From an uncultured Pseudomonadota bacterium (lineage in GTDB: Bacteria > Pseudomonadota > Gammaproteobacteria > Burkholderiales > SCOH01), in contig CALMFQ010000191.1 in assembly GCA_937863215.1 (NCBI GenBank), positions 1 to 11,501 on the forward strand: a DNA stretch of 11,501 bases, read 5' to 3'. The translations under genes were made by a program, and so were the position numbers. Under the pieces are notes generated by a model. It worked only from the letters and a program-made list of their open reading frames with translations. It was not told the DNA's origin and made no database searches. The stretch's first letter is position 1. Every line of letters begins with the position of its first letter. Below, one piece after another: positions 6,198 to 11,501 of this stretch.

Positions 6198-7141
6198 CCA
6201 CACTCGAGACGACAGCAAAATTACTTTACGAAACGTACTGCCGGGAAGTCGGCGGCAAAGCATTCAATGGCGATCCGTTGCCTGATTGGGAAACATTCCG
6301 CTCCGATCCGACGAAGCAAAAGCAATCGGATGCCTGGATGGCTGTTGCCAAAACCGCGATGACTCAGGCCCAGCGTAACCAGGTCGGTACGCACGATGTT
6401 GGTGCCGTCATTTCTCCGGCTACGAATGTCGATATGGCGGATGCCATCTCCACATTGTTGCGCAGTTCCTGCGAGTATCTGTCGACACTTGTCGAGCTGC
6501 GCCAGTATGGTTGGTGCGTCTACGTTGATGTTCCGCACTACGAATGGATTACCATCTGGGCTGAACGTGAGGATTCGGTAAATAATTCCAAGTACGTTAC
6601 TGTTCAGTACTGTCAGGAGGTGCGCGCCGAATCACTACACAGTTTTCTGCTTCAGGCGCTGGCGGCCATCAGACGCGCTGCTTTGCATACGTGTCGTGTC
6701 CCTCTGCGAGTTGGATCCGGCGCAATAGATACCCTTGCTGACAAGCCCGAGGCATCAATTCAAGCTCCCAAACAGGCAGAGCAGGAACCGGTCATGCCAG
6801 CTCCAGCTGGTGTTCCGAGCCACCCATCTGGTATTACGGATGATCCGGCAGATCCGCGCATCCAACCCTATCGTGGACCCGAGGAGCCCGGTCCGCAGAA
6901 TGAAGTCTACCTTGTGCTGTCTGAAGAGGAACGTGCCAAGGGATTTGTCCGCCCGGTCCGCACATCCTACGTACATGCCAACGGAAAATGCAACGGCCTG
7001 ACAACGATGGGGCGCGCGTTGGCCGAGACGTACGCACGAGACCCAGGCTTCTACGCAGCCACCTATTGCGGCCACTGTCGCCGGCATTGCCCCGTGGAGG
7101 AATTTCTGTGGGATGGAACCAACGAGAAGGTCGGATCATGA
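6194..7141 (+). CDS. Mosaic phage protein with conserved C-terminal Cys-rich domain, 315 aa
   Basis: Three parts are visible. Residues 1-58 carry LLYETYCREVGGKAFNGDPL then PDWETF, a short module I recognise as recurrent in phage accessory proteins. Residues 80-165 form a mixed alpha/beta unit. A Pro/Gln/Glu-rich linker (about 170-232) leads to residues 235-315, with GFVRPVRTSYVH, TTMGRALAETYARDPGFYAA, then CGHCRRHCPVEEFLWDGT and a final EKVGS. That last segment is a common phage and plasmid domain of unknown function. His261, Cys266, Cys292, Cys295 and Cys299 may bind a metal. The start overlaps the glycosyltransferase stop (ATGA; weak AAGAAG upstream) and the stop overlaps the next start. 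Domain recurrence is from memory; no activity can be assigned. Confidence 0.75.
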   Translation: MTTLETTAKLLYETYCREVGGKAFNGDPLPDWETFRSDPTKQKQSDAWMAVAKTAMTQAQRNQVGTHDVGAVISPATNVDMADAISTLLRSSCEYLSTLVELRQYGWCVYVDVPHYEWITIWAEREDSVNNSKYVTVQYCQEVRAESLHSFLLQALAAIRRAALHTCRVPLRVGSGAIDTLADKPEASIQAPKQAEQEPVMPAPAGVPSHPSGITDDPADPRIQPYRGPEEPGPQNEVYLVLSEEERAKGFVRPVRTSYVHANGKCNGLTTMGRALAETYARDPGFYAATYCGHCRRHCPVEEFLWDGTNEKVGS

Positions 7142-7350
7142 ACGCCCCACCGCAGTGCCCGATATGCCACGATACTGGGCGCCTCGACACAGGTGTGCCA
7201 CTTACCTACAAGCGCTGCAGTTGTCCGGCTGGCACCGGCCGTAGAGCAGCAGGATTGACAGCTGCAGAAAATCACCAGACAGTACGGGATGCCTCTTCCT
7301 ACCCCACCGTACCTCCAGAAGAAACAGGAAAGCAATCCGGACAAAATTGA
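7138..7350 (+). CDS. Small zinc-knuckle protein, 70 aa
   Basis: The N-terminal half contains CPICHDTGRLDTG followed by KRCSCPAGTG (C7, C10, C27, C29). This is a CxxC...CxC arrangement with the Gly-rich turns seen in DnaJ-type zinc repeats, but only one unit is present. The C-terminal 30 residues are polar and look disordered. They overlap the start of the next gene by 62 bp in another frame, so the tail may be little constrained. The start overlaps the previous stop as ATGA and has a moderate Shine-Dalgarno sequence (GAAGG about 7 bp upstream). The metal site is likely; the role is unknown. Confidence 0.68.
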   Translation: MNAPPQCPICHDTGRLDTGVPLTYKRCSCPAGTGRRAAGLTAAENHQTVRDASSYPTVPPEETGKQSGQN

Positions 7351-7705
7351 TCTGAAGATCAAGCTCCTCCAATTCTTCGTCACTCGCCTCGGTCTGATCG
7401 TCGGTGGTGTCACCTCGGCGATCGTCACCGGGTTGCTGGCCTTCCTGGCCACCAAGCTCGGCGTGGATCTGACGCAAGATCCCCAATTGTCAGGGGCTCT
7501 GATGCTGCTGATCAATCAGACCATCTGGGGCTGCATCCAATTCGCCGTCAAGACCTACGAATTTCCGTTCAAGCAGGAATTGCAGGAAATCCTCGGAGGC
7601 GACATTGTCGTCGATGGGCTGATTGGCTCCCAGACGGTTGAGCGCGCCAGGACCATCAAAGAATTTGCCATGTCGTCGTCGCCATTGCCGACCAACATGC
7701 GATAG
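7289..7705 (+). CDS. Two-TM membrane protein with peptidoglycan-binding-like tail (holin candidate)
   Basis: A polar, Pro/Lys-rich N-terminus of 28 residues is followed by two hydrophobic segments, about residues 29-56 (rich in Gly/Ala: GLIVGGVTSAIVTGLLAFLA) and 67-89. After these, residues 95-127 read LKQ/LQ-type helix, then ILGGDIVVDGLIGSQTVERA and IKEF. This echoes the core of a PG_binding_1 repeat (LQ..LG...VDG..G..T...F), although it is shorter than the usual ~57 residues. Two TM segments, position two genes before the endolysin, and the wall-binding-like tail make a holin or endolysin-partner role plausible. There is no Shine-Dalgarno sequence. The first 62 bp overlap the zinc-knuckle gene, and no other in-frame ATG precedes the first TM segment. 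Function is inferred. Confidence 0.68.
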   Translation: MPLPTPPYLQKKQESNPDKIDLKIKLLQFFVTRLGLIVGGVTSAIVTGLLAFLATKLGVDLTQDPQLSGALMLLINQTIWGCIQFAVKTYEFPFKQELQEILGGDIVVDGLIGSQTVERARTIKEFAMSSSPLPTNMR

Positions 7706-7713
7706 GCTGTCGT

Positions 7714-7780
7714 CCCCGCCCTCGACACAGTTCCCGCGCCGTCCGGTGGTTCTAGGTTTCTTCCATGCGGACGGGCGGGG
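7714..7780 (+). other. Intergenic inverted repeats (possible terminator or structured RNA)
   Basis: Within the longest non-coding gap (7706-7862), CCCCGCCC at 7714-7721 pairs perfectly with GGGCGGGG at 7773-7780. Inside it, GTCCG (7741-7745) pairs with CGGAC (7768-7772), stacked directly on the outer stem. No T-tract follows, so this is not a standard intrinsic terminator. The rest of the gap up to 7862 holds AAAAAGGTTTTT (7806-7817) and no convincing promoter. Confidence 0.35.
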
Positions 7781-7862
7781 CTGCGGGCGGTCAAGTACTG
7801 ATCGCAAAAAGGTTTTTGGATCTTTCGATGGGCGAGATTACGCCTGCGGTTAGATTGGAAGG

Positions 7863-8522
7863 ATGGCACCAGACTCCCCACTCAAGAACATGTCCGTGTT
7901 GGTATCCCTGCAATGCGCCAGGCTGATGCTGTCGCTGCAGAATATCGCGCAGCAGGATCCGAAGCTGATGGGGCAGCTGATGAGTTACCGTTTTCCAGTC
8001 CGACCGAGTGTCTACAGTGAATATGCGGGATTCCCTTTGCTGCTCGACCGTGGACATCTGTGTCTCGGTACGATTCTGCACGGCATCACGACAGCGCTGA
8101 CCGGGAAGGCATTGTTGATGGGGACTCTGCCCGATGGTGTATTCACTTTCGCGTTGACCAATTTTCCGCCACAGCAGGAAAGCGGTTTTGATGCTGACCT
8201 GGCGGAGCTGATGCGTGCCCCATTTTCTACCAAGGATTCGGAGCAACGGGTGGCGCGTTTCATTCGCGATCTGTCGTCGGCGGATCCGCGCGCTACCGAC
8301 ATGATCATGGGAATGTCTGCTCCAGCCTGCCCGGCGATGGCCAAATTGCTGGGGGGTGATTCGGTCCGCCCATTTCGGGTTTCCATCGAGCAGCTGGTTT
8401 TGTCTCTCATCAATGTTACCCTCGCGGCAGCAACCAGCACCTTGACGGTTGGGGAGAACGGCGTGATGGGTCTTGTCAGCCACTACCCACAAAACCATGA
8501 AAGCGCCTCTTGCTCAGCCTAG
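7863..8522 (+). CDS. Hypothetical protein, 219 aa
   Basis: No family recognised. The sequence opens with an amphipathic helix (MSVLVSLQCARLMLSLQNIA) and has a hydrophobic central region (AGFPLLLDRGHLCLGTILHG then ITTALTGKALLMGTLPDGVF). A conserved-looking PACPAMAKLLGGD comes next, and a second hydrophobic segment lies near the end (IEQLVLSLINVTLAAATSTL). These segments could be buried helices or weak membrane helices; no signal peptide is seen. The GGAAGG directly abutting the ATG at 7863 is too close to act as a Shine-Dalgarno sequence. The ATG at 7890 (MSVL) in an A/C-rich context is an equally good start. The gene is the first after the 157-bp gap and its end overlaps the endolysin start by 26 bp, so it may be functionally or translationally tied to it. 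Confidence 0.7.
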   Translation: MAPDSPLKNMSVLVSLQCARLMLSLQNIAQQDPKLMGQLMSYRFPVRPSVYSEYAGFPLLLDRGHLCLGTILHGITTALTGKALLMGTLPDGVFTFALTNFPPQQESGFDADLAELMRAPFSTKDSEQRVARFIRDLSSADPRATDMIMGMSAPACPAMAKLLGGDSVRPFRVSIEQLVLSLINVTLAAATSTLTVGENGVMGLVSHYPQNHESASCSA

Positions 8523-9351
8523 TCTTCCGGAGCTCCGTCGTGGAGCAAAGGGTCCGAATGTGCGTATCCTCCAGAGTGCCCTGACATCCAGGGGATTCGT
8601 CGTGATGATCGATGGGGATTTTGGTCCAAAGACCCAATCGACCGTTGCTTATTTTCAGCAGACCCATCTGGGGCCCGACGGGGAATATTTGTCGCGACAT
8701 GAGCCTCTCGGCGTCGTGACGCCCAACACATGGTGGGCTCTGAACAGCACGGCAGAAGAGCAGCGTTCCAATCTCGACACCTTCATCCCCACCGGTTTGT
8801 CGGCGCAGCGCCGTTCGATTTTGCGCGTCGCCCTGCAGGAGCACAGCGCGGGTGTCCGGGAAGTGCCGGATGGCTCGAATTATGGCGATGGGGTGACCAA
8901 GTATCTGACCGGCGTCGGGCCGGCCTTCTGGTGCTGCTACGCGGTCCACTGGTGGGTCAACAAAGCGCTGGGACATTACCCATTGGGTGAGCGTCGCGGG
9001 CTCTGTCTGGACTTCTGGAACGATGCAAAGCGGATGGGTCGCACCTATTCACCAGCCAGCATACCAGTTCCCGGTGATGCGTTCGTGATCCTCTACCGGG
9101 CCGACGGGCAACTGACTGGTTCGGGCCATACCGGTATCGTGGCCTGTACGTCAGCAGACGGTGCGCGTTTCGGCACCTTCGCTGGCAATGAAGGCAATCG
9201 CGTCAAGGCCGGTATCCGTCGGACTGATGAGCCGATCCTGGCTGGTTTCATCGACATGGTCGGCGATACCAATACGATTCGGGATAAATTCGCCCGAGGC
9301 CTATTTTCCATCGGATCCAATTCGGACAATTCCATCGGCTCCACCCGCTGA
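8497..9351 (+). CDS. Modular endolysin: PG_binding_1 domain plus CHAP peptidase domain
   Basis: Residues 13-85 form a peptidoglycan-binding domain: LRRGAKGPNVRILQSAL, then MIDGDFGPKTQSTVAYFQQT. After a linker, residues about 103-243 resemble a CHAP amidase/endopeptidase. The likely nucleophile is Cys146 in FWCCYAVHWW, the His is His211 in GSGHTGIV, and the third polar residue lies in GTFAGNEGN (Asn231, Glu232 or Asn234). The protein should cleave amide bonds of murein. It has no signal peptide and so needs a holin. The C-terminal 30 residues are Ser/Asn-rich. The start at 8497 (AAAACC-ATG-A) is preferred over a TTG at 8473; both overlap the preceding gene. A long hairpin with a T-tract follows 66 bp after the stop, which marks the end of this transcription unit. 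Confidence 0.88.
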   Translation: MKAPLAQPSLPELRRGAKGPNVRILQSALTSRGFVVMIDGDFGPKTQSTVAYFQQTHLGPDGEYLSRHEPLGVVTPNTWWALNSTAEEQRSNLDTFIPTGLSAQRRSILRVALQEHSAGVREVPDGSNYGDGVTKYLTGVGPAFWCCYAVHWWVNKALGHYPLGERRGLCLDFWNDAKRMGRTYSPASIPVPGDAFVILYRADGQLTGSGHTGIVACTSADGARFGTFAGNEGNRVKAGIRRTDEPILAGFIDMVGDTNTIRDKFARGLFSIGSNSDNSIGSTR

Positions 9352-9417
9352 TTTGCGTTGAGCAATTTTCGCATCGAGGGCGGATCGCCATCAGGCATCT
9401 GAGCGACCTGGACGAAA

Positions 9418-9463
9418 CCGTCGCAGCATCCTGGGAGTTCCCGGGGTGTTGCGGCGGACTTTT
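9418..9463 (+). terminator. Strong intrinsic terminator between convergent genes
   Basis: Arms 9418-9435 and 9440-9457 form 18 consecutive base pairs (14 Watson-Crick, 4 G-U) around an AGTT tetraloop and are followed by ACTTTTA (TTTT at 9460-9463). In the minus-strand transcript the G-U pairs become A-C mismatches, so the hairpin is much weaker there. It therefore serves mainly the plus-strand endolysin unit. The remainder of the gap (9352-9417, 9464-9477) shows nothing else. Confidence 0.8.
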
Positions 9464-9477
9464 ATCCGAACGCCAGC

Positions 9478-9723
9478 TCAGTAGCCCGGATAATAGCCAG
9501 GCATGCTCGAGCTCGGCACCGTGACCGGATAGCCGGCGCGGGGCAGAGCCTGGGGCGGTGTGGGATATGACGGCGTGGTCTGCCGGTCTGGCCCATTCAA
9601 TTGACCGTAAATGGTCACGATATCGCTGGCCGTTTTCGTGAGCGTTTGGAAATCGCCAGCAGTGAAACCAGCACAACCAGATAGACTGGTAATCAGGACA
9701 ACAAGCAGTGGGATGCGTTTCAT
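9478..9723 (-). CDS. Small Pro-rich lipoprotein, minus strand
   Basis: An 81-residue protein: MKR start, hydrophobic IPLLVVLITS, lipobox LSG-C with lipidated Cys17, then AGF (no Asp at +2), so outer-membrane sorting is expected. A short helical part (DFQTLTKTASDIVTIYGQLN) leads to a Pro/Tyr/Ser-rich tail ending MPGYYPGY. A short, Pro-rich lipoprotein close to an endolysin recalls outer-membrane spanin subunits (Rz1), but it lies on the opposite strand and no i-spanin-like partner is adjacent. The start at 9723 is chosen because it begins the signal peptide; the ATG at 9753 would add ten residues and overlap the upstream gene. It begins 10 bp after the stop of the glycine-zipper gene, so the two form a minus-strand operon. 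No Shine-Dalgarno sequence is seen. Confidence 0.75.
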   Translation of the reverse strand: MKRIPLLVVLITSLSGCAGFTAGDFQTLTKTASDIVTIYGQLNGPDRQTTPSYPTPPQALPRAGYPVTVPSSSMPGYYPGY

Positions 9724-9733
9724 GACGGGTGTA

Positions 9734-10237
9734 TTATTGGGGTAGATGGCCAAGCAGACGCGCGCCTTCCGCGAGGCGCTCCAGTAAGCCAGTCCGGGAA
9801 TTAATTTCGTCAGAATATTTCTTTATACCTTGCTGCAGACTTGGATTGTCTTGTCCGGCAAATAAGCGGAATGCCTCCGGCAGCGTGAGGTTGCGTCCCA
9901 GTATAGGACCCAGGCTGGCATCACCGCCTTTTTTGGCACCATACAAGCTACCGCCAGCGCCCCCCATCAGTGCCCCCAGCAGGACATTGCCGACCGTGCC
10001 TGGGTTTTTGCGCTCGTCCGGGTCTTCAGAATGGTGCTTGCGGTATAGGCTGTAGGCGCCTCCACCCAGCCCGCCCAGCGCGGCTCCTGCCAGTGCTTTG
10101 CTGGCGATGTTGTCTTGCAACAAGGCTTTCACCGCTCCAGGCTGACTTATGTTCAGCAGGTGATCGACGTATTGTGAATATTCCGATGCGCGCTTTTCGT
10201 GCATCATGGCGCCGATGGCTATGGTGGTGGGACTCAT
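9734..10237 (-). CDS. Glycine-zipper membrane-associated protein, 167 aa
   Basis: A polar helical N-terminus (HEKRASEYSQYVDHLL) is followed by two Gly/Ala-rich hydrophobic segments, AGAALGGLGGGAYSLY (about 50-65) and GNVLLGALMGGAGGSLYGA (about 83-101). They are separated by a charged RKHHSEDPDERKNPG loop. This is a double glycine-zipper hairpin able to insert in or pack on membranes. The C-terminal 60 residues are helical and charged. Such segments occur in phage internal virion proteins and in membrane-active proteins; neither can be chosen. The start at 10237 has AGAGGA about 12 bp upstream, which is a long spacing; tandem ATGs at 10207 and 10204 are alternatives. An ATG at 10312 would overlap the divergent plus-strand gene and is not preferred. 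Confidence 0.72.
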   Translation of the reverse strand: MSPTTIAIGAMMHEKRASEYSQYVDHLLNISQPGAVKALLQDNIASKALAGAALGGLGGGAYSLYRKHHSEDPDERKNPGTVGNVLLGALMGGAGGSLYGAKKGGDASLGPILGRNLTLPEAFRLFAGQDNPSLQQGIKKYSDEINSRTGLLERLAEGARLLGHLPQ

Positions 10238-10242
10238 CTGGT

Positions 10243-10271
10243 AATAAATTCCTCTTTGCTGCGCCGCACAA
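10243..10271 (-). promoter_or_regulatory. Candidate promoter for the minus-strand pair
   Basis: Read on the minus strand, TTGTGC (10271-10266) and TTTATT (10248-10243) are 17 bp apart, matching sigma-70 -35/-10 boxes at 4 of 6 positions each. A transcript would begin almost at the ATG at 10237, leaving little leader, so either the message is leaderless, the true start is at 10207, or the match is chance. A short inverted repeat AACCG/CGGTT (10270-10274/10281-10285) lies next to it in this 51-bp divergent gap. Confidence 0.25.
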
Positions 10272-10288
10272 CCGGAATAACGGTTGGT

Positions 10289-10528
10289 ATGACCCACCGC
10301 TTTTGCGACCACTGCGCTGAGCCGGCTGTGCCGGAAGATGTCCTGCGTTCTCTCACGCAGGATGGAATATCGTTTACCCTACCGGCAACGGACAGCCACA
10401 TCGATATTCGACTGCGGATTGATCACAATTTCGGCGGTCCAGCGCGCCCGGATTTATGCCGTGTCCATCTTTTTGCCATGCTGGATGCCATCCATGGGCG
10501 GATTGACGATCTGCTGGCTAAAAAATAG
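10289..10528 (+). CDS. Small putative zinc-binding protein, 79 aa
   Basis: The N-terminus has RFCDHC (C6, C9) and a second half-site follows at DLCRVH (C57, H60), giving a plausible CxxC...CxxH zinc site that ties both ends of the domain together. The section between contains a beta-strand pair (HIDIRLRIDHN). The C-terminus is a helix (LFAMLDAIHGRIDDLLAKK) that may dimerise. No wider family is recognised. The frame is open upstream to 10199, but the ATG at 10289 starts the compact domain and avoids overlap with the divergent minus-strand gene. No Shine-Dalgarno sequence. The stop is 2 bp before the next gene. Confidence 0.7.
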   Translation: MTHRFCDHCAEPAVPEDVLRSLTQDGISFTLPATDSHIDIRLRIDHNFGGPARPDLCRVHLFAMLDAIHGRIDDLLAKK

Positions 10529-10530
10529 CA

Positions 10531-10773
10531 ATGGTCCACTGTTATCCGCTGAACGATGAACAGCTGCACATCATGGATGTGACGTGCTGGTGTACCCCGG
10601 ATCTGATGTGGAGGGACACGGACGGCACACCATTTACGAACGGACCATTGATCCAGCACCACGCGGCAGATGGGCGGGAAATTGTCGAGCAGGTCACGGG
10701 GGACAGTTGGACTGAAGACAAGAAGTGGGCGAATTTAATTACCGGGCCAAACCTGCAGGAACCGGAAGATTGA
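10531..10773 (+). CDS. Small phage protein with CWC and HHxxDGRE motifs, 80 aa
   Basis: The order VHCYPLNDE, then DVTCWCTP (Cys19, Cys21), then IQHHAADGRE matches a small phage/plasmid protein type (H..P.ND...H....CWC.P......H...DGRE) that I recognise by pattern. Its function is not known. The close Cys/His residues (C19, C21, H43, H44) could bind a metal. The C-terminal 25 residues are acidic and variable-looking. The gene begins 2 bp after the previous stop and probably depends on coupling, since no Shine-Dalgarno sequence is visible. An 83-bp non-coding gap with a promoter follows. Confidence 0.7.
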   Translation: MVHCYPLNDEQLHIMDVTCWCTPDLMWRDTDGTPFTNGPLIQHHAADGREIVEQVTGDSWTEDKKWANLITGPNLQEPED

Positions 10774-10836
10774 ACCTGGCGCGCATCATTTTGCAAAAGT
10801 CACTTGCGCAATGCGGAGCCCGCGCCAAGGATTGTC

Positions 10837-10845
10837 TGGTAGAAT
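10837..10845 (+). promoter_or_regulatory. Extended -10 promoter for the coiled-coil gene
   Basis: TGG-TAGAAT fits an extended -10 (TGn-TATAAT with one mismatch). No recognisable -35 lies 16-18 bp upstream, which extended -10 promoters tolerate. Transcription would start near 10852, only about five bases before the ATG at 10857, giving an almost leaderless message. A TTGCGCAA palindrome (10804-10811) upstream could be an operator but may be chance. Confidence 0.5.
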
Positions 10846-10856
10846 ATCAACCCATC

Positions 10857-11354
10857 ATGAAATCCACTCTTCTATACATCATCGACAAGGCCATCGAAAC
10901 CATTCGGGCTTTCTTCCAATCCACCGCTGCGCTGCGCGAGCAGCTCAAGCAGGCCAACGCAACTGTGGCGGAGCTGACCAGCCAGGTTGCCGATCTGCAG
11001 CAAAAGCTCAAGACGGAGGAATCCGACGACGAAGCTTTGCTGGCTGAAGCTGCTGCCAATAAGGCGCGTGCTGAAGCCGCCGAGGCGCGCTTTAACGAGA
11101 TCGACGCCGAACTCGCCGCCGCTACCGCGAAAGCCAGTGAATTGGCGGAGATGATCACGGGGCACGACGAGACGCCTGTCGTGACGCCCACGTTCGAGGT
11201 GGTCCCGATGCCACCCGCACCAGCAATTTCCGAGGAAACATCAACCACGGCTGTCGAGCCTGCTCCGACAGTCAATTCTGATGCGGCGGAGCCCAGCGGG
11301 GTTCCTTCCGAACCCGCTACCGGCGAATCTGCTGAGGTGGCAGCCAATCAGTAG
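10857..11354 (+). CDS. Coiled-coil protein with Ala/Pro/Thr-rich tail, 165 aa
   Basis: The N-terminal helix (MKSTLLYIIDKAIETIRAFF) is amphipathic. It is followed by a long heptad-patterned coiled coil (about residues 22-100) with LREQLKQANATVAELTSQVA, then LQQKLK and an Ala/Glu-rich continuation. The last 60 residues are Pro/Thr/Ala/Glu-rich and look disordered. There is no signal peptide or Cys residue. The start at 10857 is taken because a promoter sits directly upstream; the open frame reaches back to 10725 inside the preceding gene. A strong hairpin follows the stop, so the gene appears to be a single-gene transcription unit. Composition gives no function; oligomeric structural or scaffold-like roles are possible. 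Confidence 0.75.
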   Translation: MKSTLLYIIDKAIETIRAFFQSTAALREQLKQANATVAELTSQVADLQQKLKTEESDDEALLAEAAANKARAEAAEARFNEIDAELAAATAKASELAEMITGHDETPVVTPTFEVVPMPPAPAISEETSTTAVEPAPTVNSDAAEPSGVPSEPATGESAEVAANQ

Positions 11355-11375
11355 TTGCAACCCGCATCCTCGGCT

Positions 11376-11421
11376 GGGCCGGATTCTGCGCTGCTACGCA
11401 TGAATCCGGCCCAAATTATTT
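11376..11421 (+). terminator. Rho-independent terminator hairpin
   Basis: GGGCCGGATTC (11376-11386) pairs perfectly with GAATCCGGCCC (11402-11412). TGCG/CGCA (11387-11390/11397-11400) extends the stem to 15 pairs with one bulged T and a six-base loop. AAATTATTT follows, a weak U-tract. Placed 21 bp after the coiled-coil gene. Confidence 0.72.
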
Positions 11422-11428
11422 ACAGACC

Positions 11429-11501
11429 ATGAGCACACTTCGACGCACGAAAGCGCCGTATCCGAAAGATGCAGCCGGGAAGAATTTGTGCCGGTGTGGT
11501 T
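11429..11501 (+). CDS. Start of a Cys-containing protein (truncated by window end)
   Basis: Only 24 residues are visible: a basic start (MSTLRRTKAPYPKDAAGKN) and then LCRCG. The start context is AGACC-ATG-A, as at several other genes here, without a Shine-Dalgarno sequence. A basic N-terminus running into a Cys knuckle is seen in phage HNH nucleases and other zinc proteins, but too little remains to choose. Confidence 0.5.
   Translation, partial: MSTLRRTKAPYPKDAAGKNLCRCG

Noticed and set aside
7791..8498. Long minus-strand ORF (235 codons) opposite the 219-aa gene
   Set aside because: The composition (Gln/His/Arg-rich) is typical of an antisense frame, and the plus-strand gene fits the operon order and overlaps the endolysin start.
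10770..10800. Sigma-54-like TGGCGC...TTTTGC
   Set aside because: GG and GC are 13 bp apart instead of 10, so it does not fit the -24/-12 rule.
1..11501. tRNA genes, CRISPR arrays, insertion sequences, attachment sites
   Set aside because: No cloverleaf-like segment, no regularly spaced repeats, no transposase or integrase, and no paired direct repeats were found by eye.

Overview
The window looks like part of a tailed double-stranded DNA phage or prophage genome that infects a Gram-negative host. Evidence: about twenty short, tightly packed genes, mostly on one strand, joined by ATGA or TGATG stop/start overlaps; a LydA-type holin candidate; a cytoplasmic endolysin with a peptidoglycan-binding domain and a CHAP domain; two small lipobox lipoproteins; and several small Cys-rich proteins of the kind found only in phages. 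No capsid, tail, terminase, replication or integrase gene is visible, so the phage type, and whether it is integrated, cannot be decided. Base composition is moderately GC-rich and looks uniform. The host genus cannot be named.

Layout. (1) 1-1983 is an envelope/lysis-like cassette: three-TM holin candidate, membrane-anchored PAS-domain protein, secreted astacin-like zinc metallopeptidase, and a small lipoprotein whose gene lies out of frame inside the 3' end of the peptidase ORF. (2) 2018-7350 is a plus-strand run of accessory genes: a large helical protein, several Cys-rich zinc-binding candidates (one with a SEC-C motif), a GT-A type glycosyltransferase, a mosaic protein with a conserved phage C-terminal domain, and short unknowns. 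(3) 7289-9351 is a second lysis-like module: two-TM membrane protein with a peptidoglycan-binding-like tail, an unknown protein, and the endolysin. It ends at an 18-bp hairpin followed by a T-tract at 9418-9463. (4) 9478-10237 holds two minus-strand genes, a lipoprotein and a glycine-zipper protein. (5) 10289-11354 returns to the plus strand with two small Cys-containing proteins and a coiled-coil protein. The last has its own extended -10 promoter and a strong terminator hairpin. A further gene begins at 11429 and runs off the window.

How the genes may work together (inference): the endolysin has no signal peptide and so needs a holin. Candidates are the three-TM protein at the left edge and the two-TM protein next to the endolysin. 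The PAS protein, secreted metallopeptidase and nested lipoprotein have the topology of an envelope-disruption set: an inner-membrane sensor, a periplasmic hydrolase and a probable outer-membrane lipoprotein. They are the best candidate here for something undescribed. Most starts lack a Shine-Dalgarno sequence, and many share the context (A/C)CC-ATG-A, which suggests translational coupling or SD-independent initiation.
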